Assembly (NCBI GenBank): GCA_030544235.1
Contig: CM060465.1
Location: forward strand, 27,722,988 to 27,786,987
Source: Lepturacanthus savala
Taxonomy: Eukaryota; Chordata; Actinopteri; Scombriformes; Trichiuridae
Direction of reading: 5' to 3'
DNA length: 64,000 nt
Position 1 is the stretch's first letter; every line of letters starts with the position of its first letter. A model generated the notes under the pieces. That model had not been told where the DNA came from. It saw only the letters and a program-made list of their open reading frames with translations, and did no database searches. Below are positions 13,701 to 26,440 of the stretch, piece after piece. The position numbers were made by a program, and so were the translations under genes.

Positions 13701-16700
13701 ATATTCTGCGAAGGAGGTTCATCCTACCATATATGGAGATCAACACCCTGTCACAGCAGTTAAAAGTTTGAAATCACTTGGATTTGTTTTGTCTACATTG
13801 AGCTTCCGAGCTCCCATGAAAAATTCAACAGATAAAACAGATGCAGCACAGAAATGTGCGAAATTGCTTTACAACAAAAGCGTACCCTCGTCAGGCTTTG
13901 TTTTCCTACCAGTTGTAGCACTTTTCTCCGGTGTAAAAGTCAAGGCAAATCCTTGAAAGCAGTAGTCAGGCGACTGCCAAGGGATCAAAAGCCTGACTGG
14001 AGAAACACAATGTGTGCAGGGGATATTTTTCACCTGCTCCAGAGAGACATGATGATACAGACGTTAAAAATGTAAAGAGTGCACATGCAGGTGTGCATAC
14101 ATGCTAGGTAAGATTAAATACATTCTGCTGCATGTCACTTGATGTGAATAGTGAATTTTATTTGCAATGCATAGGTATTTGCTTTAACCCATATCCATTC
14201 ACACCCGGATAAAAAAAAAAAAAATCACCAGAAATGCAGAACTGTGGGACCGAGCCTGGAGGCATTTTGCTTGTAAAAGAAATTGGAAACTGGATTCATC
14301 AAGGAGGGATTTTGATCTCCCACCACATATTGTTAGGTCTTTATTGGCCGTCTCTGGTTCCAGCCTCAGGGTGTAAACTCTGCTGGTTCTCAGATTGAAG
14401 TATAAGGGTCTAGGATTGCAAAACTTGAAGATGAATATTTGATTCTGGCACTTGTTCGTGGAGCTAAAGCAAGATATTGACATCAATTTCATACATTTCA
14501 GTAACAATGCTGTGACAAAAGAATTTCATTTTAATGCCTAAATTCGGATTTTAGGCAGAAAACTTTAACAGGTTGCTTGGCAATTAATATGGCCTAAATC
14601 TCCATCCATTTATGTATAAATGGTGCATTTCAGTATTGAGTATGCATGCTGCTCATGCATACTCAAGAGGATGTAGAGGATATTATTACTGATGATGGAC
14701 ATTTACTACAGAAACAAGTCCAAGTGCCTCAGATTTCATCATCATCCTGTTCTGAAACAAGACTATACCATTTCCAAACTAACTAACAAACCTAACTAAC
14801 ATAAAATCTACCAATTGCACCCACCCTATATCTCTTCTGTTTTCTCATGAAGAACATGACTTACAGGGAAATAGCACTAACTAATAGCGCGTAACTTTTT
14901 ATTCTGTCCATTTTAGGAAAACGGCTAATTATAAGAGCAACACTGGAAATATTTAAATACTAAACAACATTCTGAGTTGTGGGTTTTGAATCAGAGGTCT
15001 AAACTAGATTAGAAATAGCCATGCCAATCCAGCCATGGACCTTTCATACAGCTCTCTACCCTTATTTCATGTCTCTCTGCACTTTCTTTAATACTTTTTT
15101 ATCAAAAACTACACCATCACTACCTTCTCCAAAAAATAAAGTAATTGAAGGCCTTGAGTACTGGTAGAGACTCCACCCACAACATCACTTAATATCCCCA
15201 GTCTACTGCTGTGTTATGAGTGGGAGCCTGAGAAATAACAGAACACATGAAGCTTGGAATACAACGCAGCAGGTCTGGATGCTTGAAGGAAACCCAAATG
15301 AAGCTTTTGGTTTAAGGGTCAGGGTCTACTTGAGGCTGTGTGTGTTAAGTGTGTGGATGTGTGCAAAGAACACAAATTAGTCAAGCCTCTTAAAATGACT
15401 ACTGTTGCAGAGAGGTCCGAGCAAAACGAGCGAGTGACTTAACAAGGTATACAATTTCCCTTTGAAAATATTCAAACTGAACACATGTAAACCTCCTCCT
15501 AGGAGGCTTTGAGAAAAAAATGCATCATCAGGTCATTTAACACCAGAAATAATATAACATTCAGTCTACATACCGCCACATTATCATTACATTACGTTTT
15601 TACTGATCGCCAAAAGCAACAGAAACAGGATTCCAGGAAGAATAGTCATCACTACAGTGATGCCTAACAGGGAGGGGATCTGTAATAAACAGGAACATAA
15701 AGGTAAGTGTAATGTCTGGCATGACCCACATCCATCAGCTATTTAGTAGACATTAACAAGACATCATGACGCTTTTAACAAGCAGACAGACAGGTGAGAG
15801 GTCTGGAAGACGTCAACATTGAAAAGGCTTTTACGTCATCTCTGACCCACCTTTGTTTTATGGAACATGCAAGATGATGATGATGGTAGGAGTAGTCTAA
15901 CCCACACCCACTATTCAATCTGACACCATTAAATCAATGTTTCCAACAGCTTTATCCCATTAAGTTATTCTGTGATGTGCTGAATAGCTCAGCCTTGCTC
16001 GCCTTAAGAGGAGGACTTGCACTTTTAAATCACGGGCTTTGGTGAAAGGACAAAGTTTGACAGGAGGTTAACAACGGTGTCCAGTTTTTAGCCGAGTTAA
16101 ATCATTAAGGTTAACAGCCAAGCTTATAGCCCCATATATATGCATAACAAACCAGCTGTGGCACAAAAGGTTACTGAAATAATGCGTTTTAACTCATTAC
16201 GGACAAGCTGCAATAACACTGCACCTATAATAAATTACTAAGATTATTTTTAGATACCTTTACTCAAGCTTTTATTCAATTACTAAATCATAACCTCAGC
16301 TAATAGCTCATTAGACTTCAATTTTCAGGGTCAACACCTTAGCTAATAGCTTAAGAGCAAAACCATAGCCTTGAGTTTTCCAAATAATTATTAATGCTAA
16401 AGTCAACATTCCTTTAAAAAGTGAAACCGAAAGATTGAAAACTAAAGTTGATCAGCTCTCAAACAACATAGTAACAGTTAGTGGCATTAACGTCTGTAAA
16501 TCAGCGTTTGAAAGAAAACTACAGACTATCAAGCTAAACAATAATTCTTGCCTGGCTTATTAGTCTAATTGGAATGACAACCAATAAGTAAAACATAACT
16601 CCTAGTGCTAAGGATTTCACATTCATTGCAAAACTCTAGATCAAATTCAGCTAGTTCTATGGGAACGTGCATACTACAGGAAGTCATCCCAGCCAAGTTT

Positions 16701-17920
16701 AATAAAACCCTTATCTCACTTTACTGCTTTAATGCCCGCTTGAGTACATTTACAACACCGATATGAGTACACAAATGCTCACAGACATACACACACAGAC
16801 ATGAGCCAATAGGAGGAGGCAGACAGTGATGAATTCCTTTCCGGTTTGATATAAGATCCCAGTGCCGCTCCGATCCGCTCATTTATCATCCGGGATCTTC
16901 TGCTGAACCACAGATCGATTACCGATATGAACATGACTCATTATGCTGAGGCTCAACGAACCTGGCAGCACTGATGCAATGACACAACGAGTATGAAATC
17001 AACTGAAAATGTCAAGCGAGACTTCTTCATCTGATCGGATTGTATAGGTAGTTGTTAAAGTCTGATATAAAATAATTTAAAAATGAAAGAGATACGTTTT
17101 TTTTGGTAATCGAAATACATCTTTACTTTAATTTCTCCTGACATCTTCCCACCTGGTTGGCATGACACAGACTTTTATTAGGTGCAATCGTACTGTCTGA
17201 TAGCTGCAAAATGCAGCCTGTATAAGCTACGACTTGGAACTGCCAACCTAAATTATATCAGGCCAGGGAGCCAAAACAAAATGCAACTGGGCTCCGACTC
17301 TGCCCCTGATTGCAGACAGAGTTGATGTTTTTGAGACATGGCTTCCAGCCCAAACTGCACTTCATCAGGCTCCACTAACCTTGTGAAATCTGGAGTGTTT
17401 CATTTGAGGGTCAGCTACATGGACACATTCCCGATGGGGTAAAATGGGAACAATGATGTTGATCCCATCCAAATAAAACAGACTGTGTTGTTTTGGTAGG
17501 GTTGAATTCATCACATCAATTCTGAGATTCTGCTGGGATGTTACACCGAAATCTAGTCTAATTAGCAAACTCACAAATGTTCGTCTTTTTTGCTTTTTTT
17601 AAAGAAACCTACAGCAGCATTTTCAGTCAACTAATGAGAGATTTTATTAGCAGCGACGTTTCTACTCATTTGATTATTTATTCATGTGTACAGGAAAAAC
17701 AGAGTGAGATACTAGGGTGAATATTGTTTACTCACTGCCTGACAGCCAAAGAACAGTATCAGACATTTAAACTATTCACAATAAGTTCGAGATATTGTGA
17801 GACTCATACATTTCATATATTTTTGGGATAATAAAAATTTACCTAATAAAAATGGTGTTTTAATTCATTCATTATTAGTAATAGGTATGTATGTATACAT
17901 GTATATGAATATATAGCTCT
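10798..17920. other. Intergenic sequence, no gene seen
   Basis: Only short overlapping frames without exon-like boundaries. The longest (11733-12128 minus, 131 codons) has no recognisable domain and low-complexity composition. Nothing else is supported. Confidence 0.55.
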
Positions 17921-17929
17921 ATCCTTACA

Positions 17930-18095
17930 TATTTCTATCCTTTCCTTGCATATTCACATTTCTACATATTGTTCTTCTGTTTGTGTGTTAACTTTATAAC
18001 AGTGCTGTATGTGTTGTGTTGGAGCTTCAATTTCCCTGAGGGAACCTCCCAAAGGGATCAATAGAGTCATATCTAATCTAATCTAATCCAATCCA
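17930..18095 (+). mobile_element. Non-LTR retrotransposon 3' tail with (TCTAA)n
   Basis: The segment includes CTTCAATTTCCCTGAGGGAA and GGGATCAATAGAGT and ends in TCTAATCTAATCTAATCCAAT. 'CAATTTCCC(T/C)GAGGGA' followed by a pentanucleotide tail is typical of fish CR1/L2/Rex-type LINEs. A second fragment with the same CAATTTCCCTGAGGGAAC lies near 22210. Confidence 0.6.
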
Positions 18096-19780
18096 ATATC
18101 AAAGGGAACATGTACTTATTTTAAAATTCAGACCAAATAGGAAAAGCACTCATGTAAATAACAATATCCCTAACTTATTGTGAGTGGTGTAAATATGAGT
18201 GTGATGTTCTCTGATCTTTGTGAAGAAATTATTTGAAGTGTAACCGTCCACAGCTACAGAACAACGGTCCTGGGGTGAGTGAAGATTCGATGGTTCGCTG
18301 GTTCCAAAACAGAAAGAGAGATGCGTGAACTCGGGATTGCGAGGCCCCCACTACCACTCAGACAAGTGTTAAAATTAGATTTGTATGTGGACGTCAGAGG
18401 CTTGAGTAAAGAGATTTGGATGAAACATCACGTGAAGGCTATGCATCACAAAGATCTAATTGGAAAACCACAGTAATAAGATCAGCATCTGGTGTGAGTA
18501 ACGCTAGTGTTCTTTAGCCACTGGCCCCTCTTTGTGTGCGAGTGTGCACTCCTTAACCTCCGGGTCACACCTGTTACCTAGCTCAAACTCCGGCTCAGGG
18601 CAAGGTGAAAGGTCAAGGGTCGTGGTGTCGCATGACATTTCCTTCAAAGATCTGTTTCTGAGGCCACACACACACACACACACGTACGTATTCTGTCAAC
18701 CAAAGAATTATTGAATATTTATGTCATTGGATAAGCTTGACAACAACTGTTTCTGAGATTCATTTTGCTTATTCGCCAATGTTTGGAATCATGGGCGCCT
18801 GACAAATAATATGAGACTAAACATGAATAAGGTTTGAGATCAGTTGTGTAAGAGTTTGGAAATGCTCCTTGTATCTGGAACACATTTTTACTGCTTATCA
18901 TATTTCAGAGTTCCCATTTTTTAATTCCTGCAAAGTTTTATGCCATTTAATGCCAAAGGGCTGCACATTATTTAGTCGTCTGTGTTTAATTTTTTCAAAT
19001 CACAGATTTTCTATGCAATAATGACTCTTTAACATGCAATATACTCTCACTTTAACCTAATTTGTGTATTAGAAGATCGAAACATTTGTTCAATGATTGA
19101 TTCACTGGCTGCGTTGCACTTGTGAAAGCTAATTGAATACCAATTAATCAATGCAAACTGATCCCAGTGGTTTGTTTTCAGATATCAAATTCAATTTTAA
19201 TCAAATTCTCTATGACTTCTCAAAATGAAAATATTGTTTCCTTAGTCCTCAATGACGTTGTGGTCTTGGTTGAACAAAACACAGTGATTTTCTTTATTTT
19301 TAATCAAACGACAGTCTCTTTCTGAGCATATGTGGGCATCTATGTGATTAACAAACAGCAGAAAGCCTTAAATAAGCTCATTTATCTTTCAGGCAAACAG
19401 AAACAACTTTCATCTCAATTCACATTGTGACAGTCGGACACACTGAGAACATCTCACTGCACTGCACATGTCAAGATGTGCCCTGAGGCCAGTGTGTGAT
19501 CCATAGCATTCCTGTATAGCACAAAAAAGAAGCCTATTGTGGAGGGAAAGGTCATTTATGTCACATTAATGTCATCTTTTCTAACAGCAGCGATCAATAC
19601 TACCGCTGAATGTCTGTGATGGGCAAACAAAGAAAAAAAAAAGGTGAAAGGCGAATAAAACACTCCTCAGAGCCAAGTCTCTGCTCAGCTCAGCAGCTGC
19701 CAGGAAATTACAAATGAAATGAAATGTTCGAATCATTTAGGCATCTTTCCTGCGACTGCATCTCGGCGTCAAGACTCTAT
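18096..19780. other. Intergenic sequence, no gene placed
   Basis: Contains a short plus-strand reading at 18254-18328 resembling a homeodomain recognition helix (see findings), and a small (CA)n run at 18666-18684. No complete gene is supported. Confidence 0.5.
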
Positions 19781-19789
19781 CCCCGTCAT

Positions 19790-20290
19790 TCAAAGACAAT
19801 GCAAACCGCTAAAACCGCCGCAGCCCTGTGACGTTTTAAGATCCAAGAAACGCCGCCTTCCTGTCACTCACCGCGAAGAATGCCAGGTATGTTGACAATT
19901 CAGAAGTCTAGGAGACAATCCAGCAAACATTCGCTTCCAAATATTTTGCGGACAGGCATCCGCGGGGGCCGGTTATCGAGAGGGCAGATCTGAAATCTTC
20001 TAGGCAAACGAGGCCCCCTCATCCGCTTCAAACAGGTGGAGCGGCGACAGTGTCCGACGCCTGCCTTTGTTGACACTGTCTCGACTCGCGAGTGCTAATC
20101 AAAACAAGACGAGGCAGCAAGTAACAACAAGAACCGACGGCTGGAGTCACACGTGAGCGCACAAGGATCTCGTTCATCGGGAGACCAGCCGCAGCGGCTG
20201 CGTCGAGCTGCGGTAATGCACTTAAACTTTCACTGGCGTGAACTTTTGACACCGAAACTGAAGAATGTTTCACTTTCGCAAACACATTCT
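19790..20290. promoter_or_regulatory. CpG-rich island, candidate promoter/non-coding first exon
   Basis: CpG frequency rises sharply (AAACCGCTAAAACCGCCGC, AAACGCCGCC, TCCGCGGGGGCCGG, CTCGCGAG). It contains CRE-like TGACGTTT. A good plus-strand donor, CCAG|GTATGT, ends at 19886 and a minus-strand donor, CGCG|GTGAGT, lies at 19872. Transcript direction is therefore ambiguous. No long coding frame is convincing. Confidence 0.4.
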
Positions 20291-20568
20291 TCGCATAAAC
20301 AGGCGGGTTGAGTACTGATTAATGCAGGAGAATAAAGGATAATGGGGGGGAATACAGCAGAACTGCAGCTATGATTTCATAATTATGGGGTTTTTGGAGT
20401 TTGATAATAATGTTTTTTTTTCGCTCTCTCTATAGTTGACCATAATGTGAATATCTTTCAACCCACAATCTCATGTTAAGTATCAGGTGGAAGTCCCATT
20501 CATTTGATGTGTGATTTTGTGGAAACATCAGCCAGATGATCAGATGACTCTGGCTGCCATGTGCAGTA

Positions 20569-21063
20569 TACAGCTCTGGAAAAAGAATCACTGCAAAATT
20601 ATCAGTTTTTCTGATTTTACTACTGATAGGTATGTGTTTGGGTAAAAGTAACATTTTTGTTTGAGTCTATAAACTACTGACAACATTTCCTGCAAATTCC
20701 AAATAAAAATATTATCATTTAGAGCATTTATTTGCAGAAAATGTTTTCAGACCTCAAACAATGCAAGTTCAAAGTCATTTTAAAACAACATAATACTAAT
20801 GTTTACACCTAAGAAGAGTTCAGAAATCAATATTTGGTGCAATAACCCTCATTTTTAATCTCAGCTTTCATGCGTCTTGGCATGCTCTCCACAAGTCTTT
20901 ACCATTGTTCTTGAGTGACTTTATTCCACTCCTGGTTCCTCTTTAATCAGAATGAGGTGTACATGTGTTGGAATTCAACAGACGCTGGAATGGAATGGCT
21001 GGAATACATGCAGAGATACGGATTTCAGAAAAAAAAAAATGCAGTGGTCTCTTATTTTTTCCC
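20569..21063. mobile_element. Tc1/mariner-type miniature element (degenerate)
   Basis: The left end TA-CAGCTCTGGAAAAAGAATC and the right end AGTGGTCTCTTATTTTTTCC are the two ends of a common teleost Tc1-like family (terminal CAGCTCTGGAAAAA..GAGACCACT). The right tip is mutated (CCCTCAC instead of CCAGAGCTG), so the inverted repeat and the second TA are not intact. About 495 bp, no transposase frame. Confidence 0.65.
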
Positions 21064-22690
21064 TCACTTTCAAACTCTCAACACCTAGAACTGAAATGAT
21101 TATGGAAATTAATTGACATCAGATTAATAAGCAATTATTCAGATCATATTCTAGTCGACAAACATCCTATGGTCGCTGCTTTTCATTAAAAAAAACTGTC
21201 ATAAAATGGTTATTTTTTTGGACAATAGCACCGCTTACTTTACACCTGAGCTCATTTTTTATCTTTATGATTGCACCTTATCATTTAATTGACTGGACTA
21301 AAAGAGTTAGCCTTGAACCTTTAGTAGCAGTCTGTTCAAACCAAAAAGCCTTTTGATGGTTAAGGCTAACCTGAGAATACAGATATTGACAAATGAAATT
21401 AGCGCATTTAAAAAATGTTCACACTTCTATTTTTTTTTAATGGCTTATTTTAACACCTGCATTAAAATTCATTTCTGTCTTCACTTGTCAGAGCCTCCAA
21501 GCCTGAATTCCACTCTTAGGAAGAATTAACCAGCAACAATAGAAGCAGTTTTATGATTTAATGCAGAGCATATTCAGGTACCTTTGGTGTCTAATTAAAC
21601 AATGTATGTCATTTGGAGAAATGAAATATACCTATACTAATATTAAACCCTAATATAATGTAGATATCAGTAGTTTTTTTAGTGTAATGCATTAGTTAAC
21701 CTGTATCACACTCCAAAGTCCTGTGTAAAAAGCTTGTCATGGTCCACATACCTGTTGCCAGGTTTTGTCAGCTCAAATAGCTCGAATAGACAGATCGTTG
21801 AAGGAAAAGTAGGGCAAAGAAAGATGATCCCTTGCAGGTAAGTTACAGCCATTAAGAGTGTTTAACTGTCATTCTAAATGAAGAATTATTTTTACAAATA
21901 TGCCAGTCAAATAAATGGAAATTCAACTTAGCAAACTGGACTAAGGAAGGAGCTTAATATAGTATTGTTGAGCTGGACAATATAAGAATATTGTATCATT
22001 ATTGTGAGAATATCATCTAAGATGTGAGATATTATATCATGTTGTTTTTTTTCCTGATTTTATTCAGTGCATAGAGTGATTTTGTGAATTTACAGACTGT
22101 TTTAGCTGGTAAACCTTAGGCTAGAATAAGTGAATTGGTAGAGCTCTCTTTACACATGCAATTTACAATATAATAAATGAAAAAAAATATATAATACATC
22201 AGCTTTCTTCAATTTCCCTGAGGGAACAAGTAGATTTATCTATATTGTTGTTATACTGTTATAGTGTTAACCAACATTACTAATCAATATTCATCAAAAA
22301 TCTCATTCTGTGTCTTAATTTTTTTAATTAATTCTCATCCCTAAGATATTGCGTCTATATCGAGCTTGATGTATTTGGTCAAACATATTAAAATATTAAC
22401 AGGTTATGACTATGATGAGTAGGAATTATAATAATACAAAATATAAATAGGCTATAAATACTGATAGCCCATACATACATATTATACATCATTATAAATC
22501 AATCATATTATCAGTCAGCTGTTCATTGAGATCAATATAGGGGGCAATATCTTAGGGATAAGTGTTAATTAGACAATAGTTACAGAATGCACATATATAA
22601 TGTACCATATACTGCACTATACATAATTATTAGTTTATCATAGTCACAGCCTGTTAGACTGCATATATATAGTACCATAGCTATTTAAAG
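21064..22690. other. AT-rich intergenic sequence with decayed repeat traces
   Basis: Fragments such as AGCTGGACAATATAAGAATAT and ATATCATCTAAGATGTGAGA (about 21970-22040) resemble old DNA-transposon remnants. No genes. Confidence 0.4.
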
Positions 22691-22802
22691 TTCTACTGAA
22701 GCACTTCTGGTTAGATGTTATTTGATTTATTGATTTATTTGCATTTCGTTGTTTAGTACTTGTGACATGTGCAATGTCAATAAAGTTGAATCTAATCTAA
22801 AA
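22690..22802 (+). mobile_element. Non-LTR retrotransposon 3' tail
   Basis: Ends TGCAATGTCAATAAAGTTG then AATCTAATCTAA, a classic fish LINE tail with pentanucleotide repeats. The 5' limit is uncertain and may reach about 22450. Confidence 0.6.
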
Positions 22803-22999
22803 TATTTGATTCTGTCGATAACGCTCTGCCCCCCAACTTAAATATATGCATTTTATGCAGGTAGAATAGCAGCCAGTTTAATAGCACACATTTCCCACAT
22901 CGCTTTAATACATTAGCATTGCGTGTGTGGTGTAAACACTAAAATAAAAGGCTCTGAAAGACCCCTGGTGGTCCCAGGACCCCTGTTCGGTCACAGCTT

Positions 23000-23730
23000 G
23001 TCCCGTTTTTTGCAAACGCTGAGAAGTTGTTTGTTAAGAGCGCATTTCGCAAACGACGTTGTGCGCCAAACTAACTTTTTTTAAAGAAATTAGCGAGTTG
23101 TTTCTCGCTATTTCAGCCTCACTCACTCAAGTTGTGACAGCAGCAGCAGCAGCGACGCTTCGAGCTCAGCACGCAGATATCATTCAACGTGAAAAAAAGC
23201 GCAGCGAAGCTAGCAAACTTCTCCGCTGTCCCCGTTCGCATCACTGCACGTGAACTGCATTCGTTTTGACATTAAGCGCAACCGTTAAAAAAGACAAGTC
23301 GGCGTCTCCCGCAAAAAAAAAGAGACGCGACATTCCCGTAACGAACTGGAACTTGGCATCCCGAAGGAAAACTGACGAGACTTGTGGCTCAAGACACTTT
23401 CAATTTTGGAGGAGGAGGAAAGAAGAAAAACGCTTTTAGCGAACTTTTCCGTACCTTCTGAGACGCCGAGTGTCTCCCCCGTCGGTTCTACCGCTTCCCG
23501 GCAACCATAAATCCCGGTTTCGGCAGCGTCGTGCTCCGCGGAAACAGCGACAAATTCCGAGTGTGAGCAGCTTCAACTCTTTGCCCAGGGTTTTTTCGCA
23601 CACGGCTCCTCTCTGCGTGGCTCCGGTAACAGCCGCTGCAGTTTTTTCCACCAGCCCTGCTGCCGCGGAAGCGCGCGCCCCGGGATACTGGGCTGGCCGG
23701 GGAGACGCGCGTGCACGCGCAATTTACAAG
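23000..23730 (-). promoter_or_regulatory. CpG island, candidate promoter and non-coding first exon
   Basis: The strongest CpG island of the window (GGGAGACGCGCGTGCACGCG, GCGGAAGCGCGCGCCCCGGG, CCCGTCGGTTCTACCGC). On the minus strand a good donor (TCAGAAG|GTACGG) follows base 23455, consistent with a non-coding first exon between about 23700 and 23455, transcribed leftwards. No acceptor partner was identified. Overlapping open frames on both strands (up to 94 codons) reflect high GC and show no known domain. A plus-strand transcript is not excluded. Confidence 0.45.
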
Positions 23731-24159
23731 GAAGGGACTTCAAAACAAATGTGAAAATCACCTTTTATTATTTTTTTCCCCTCTCTACTTTACTTGGGCA
23801 TTTTACTTTTTTTTAATTATGGAAAATATTTCCAATTATAACACGTTTAACAAGAAATTGTTGTGTTGAGTGGCATAAATGTAAATATGCTGGGTTGACA
23901 TAATGTTTTGGTGTTATTGAGACTTAATTATAAGGGTGAATCCAATATAACTTTTAAATGTTATTAAAAAGGGTTAATCCATCATAATTTTTAAGTTAGT
24001 TCAACATATAACGTTTGATTTAAGTTTGGGTGACCCAATGCAATGGAGGAGTTACAAATATATTTAAAATTATACACTCAAAAAACAATTTTATGCTAAA
24101 CTAGTATATTATAATATTTTAAATACAGTTCGACTTAATTCTTTAAGATGAAACCAGCG

Positions 24160-24240
24160 GTTTCCAAACTAGTTTGTCTTTTAGCACCTTCAAAGCACCA
24201 CCAAATATTGATTTCTCTCCCAACTTCTTAAATGGTTATT
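24160..24240. mobile_element. hAT-like terminal fragment
   Basis: CAGCGGTTTCCAAACTAG followed by TTTGTCTTTTAGCACC resembles the CAGNGGTTCCCAAAC end of non-autonomous hAT elements. The partner end was not located. Confidence 0.3.
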
Positions 24241-24459
24241 TTTAAATAAATATATAAATGATCCAATATTTCACTAAATAATCAAACATTAGAAAATGTA
24301 TCAGATTTGTGCATCAGAAACATGCCATAAACCCCAATATAATGTACTTTTGTTGTTTTTTCTTTCTCTTTTTACTTCTGCAGCAGTAACTCTGAAAATA
24401 TATTTTTAAAAAAAAGTAAATAATTATATACGTTATATAAAAGTGATTTTTAAACCAGT

Positions 24460-24649
24460 TTTACTGCAGCCCTATTGACATAAAACAGTAGGTACACACA
24501 GGTGTTACCAATGAGACTAATTAAGGTTCCATTCAGGTCAATTGCTCACTGGAAAAGCTCTGCTGCACTAGATGTGACCTTAATTAACATCATTGGTAAC
24601 ACCTGTGTTTATACCTACTGTTTTATGTCAGTATGGCTGCTGTAAAAAT
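24460..24649. mobile_element. Palindromic miniature transposon (copy 1)
   Basis: Long inverted arms: the left reads GACATAAAACAGTAGGTACA, then CACAGGTGTTACCAATGA; the right arm, reverse-complemented, reads GACATAAAACAGTAGGTATA, then AACACAGGTGTTACCAATGA. Similarity extends outward to the TACAGCAGCC-like tips. About 190 bp with no coding capacity. Diverged relatives are at 41561-41648 and 51905-52045. Confidence 0.8.
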
Positions 24650-26189
24650 GCTAATTTGAATTATTCTATTGAAATAAAAAGTCATGAAATTACCTATATA
24701 AATGCTCGTTAATTATACTATTATGTTATGCATTACTCTGTTTAAATAATGACTAAATTCATTTTCATATGAATACAAAACTAATTCACGTTTCATACAC
24801 AAACTTTTACTATGAAGCGTCACCTCATGTAAGGTGATGATGTATTTAAATTTAGCCGTCTCCATGACAACTAAGTAAACTCCACCTGCTGAGTATTTGA
24901 GATGTGGTTGAAAGCTCCTGAAAAAGCTAATAACCTCTTGAGTTGAGTGAGGGGTGTTTTCTTTTATGGTTATGAATTACCTTTCAAGCTCATGTTTTAT
25001 ATATATTTCCTTTCAAAATACTTTTTAAAGACTCACTCATGTTGACTTTTTTTTTTTTTTTCCATTTGCTAATGCGTCTTTGTAAAACAGGCCATGGTGA
25101 GTGTGTGCACTTACTTTTTCAGTTATTGAAAAGCATTGAGTGCAGTCAATGTGTCTCATCTCATTGACATAATGCTTTTCCTAAGCGATAATGACCACTG
25201 GAGAGGAAATCCCCCTCCTCTCCTTCCCTGCTGCCTTCAGGTGCTGTTGGAAATATCCCAATCATAATTAAAAGACACATGCACATGAAAAACACAGGGC
25301 AATGGTGAGTTTAACTCTGTCTTTATTTTTTTTCCCCCCCCATTTTACCCACTTGGCACCCATATTTGGTGAATGGTAATATTTAGTCTGTTCAGCAGAT
25401 GTAACAGCTGTTTGGATTTAGCTTTTATATTAATATTTGGAATTGATCACAAGGCAATATGAGATTTGGATCACACCCAGTTTGATGAAAGCTTTAAACT
25501 CATTGCTTTTTGTAAGTCTTTTCTTTGGGGGAAAAAAAAAACATCCATTAAAGCAAACAAGTATTTTTTCAGACAGCAGAAACATTGGATTTAAGACAAG
25601 CAACGTGGGGTTCATGCGGAGAACATGAAGGCAATATGCGTTGGGGAAGAGGGGGAGGAGCCGAGCCGAGGGGTTGACATGTGGGATTGACTCAAGTTTT
25701 TTTGCACATTCCAAGCATTGTTTCCTCCTCCTCCCTCACTCAGTCCTGGGCACCGAGGCCAAGGATTTTCCAGGGCTGGGGGAGATGGATCGGATGATGG
25801 ATCAAGGCAGAGGGAGGATGACATGCATTTTCCTCTTTTTTTTCCCCCCCATTTTTAAGAGTAAATTCTCTGCTTCCCCAGCTGAATAAATAAGAGTTAG
25901 AGGGGTGAGATTTCATTCTGAGCTTTTATATAACTAGTCTGCACACCTCACCTGTAAACAGATTTCTTATCTTTGGAGATTATGAAATCCGCTGCGGGAC
26001 AAAACTTTAAAGATGGAGCAGAAAATCTTTCTCTGAGATGTAAGGGATACAAGTTCTTAGTGAAGTAAAGCCGAAACAGCTGGTAAAGGCTGAGAAATAT
26101 TATGACACGGTTTTGATCAGAGGTGAAATCCTCCTCTTCCTCATCAACATCATTGTCTTTTCAGATACGCTACTATTCACGACTTACGT
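24650..26189. other. Intergenic sequence, no gene seen
   Basis: AT-rich with several homopolymer T and A runs. The overlapping frames at 25430-25889 on both strands show no domain and no splice support. Confidence 0.55.
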
Positions 26190-26440
26190 TTGAAAGAAAA
26201 GCGCTGTTTTTTCAATGGAGATAACTTTAAACTAATCAGAAATACACTCTATACATTGCTAATGAGGTAAATAACTATTCTGGATGCAAATGTCTGGTTT
26301 TTGGTGCAATATCTACATAGGTGTATAGAGGCATTTTCTATTCATTTTACAACCCATGGTGGTAAATAGAAGTGTGACTTTTCATGGAAAACACTAAATT
26401 GTCTGGGTGACCCCAAACTTTTGAACAATAGTGTACATTA
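26190..26440. mobile_element. Miniature DNA transposon (copy 1)
   Basis: It carries TTTTTCAATGGAGATAACTT, CTATACATTGCTAATGAGG, ACCCATGGTGGTAAATAGAA and the end GTGACCCCAAACTTTTGAAC, an abundant teleost repeat end. A second copy at 46880-47222 aligns over the same segments but contains an extra hairpin block. Confidence 0.7.
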
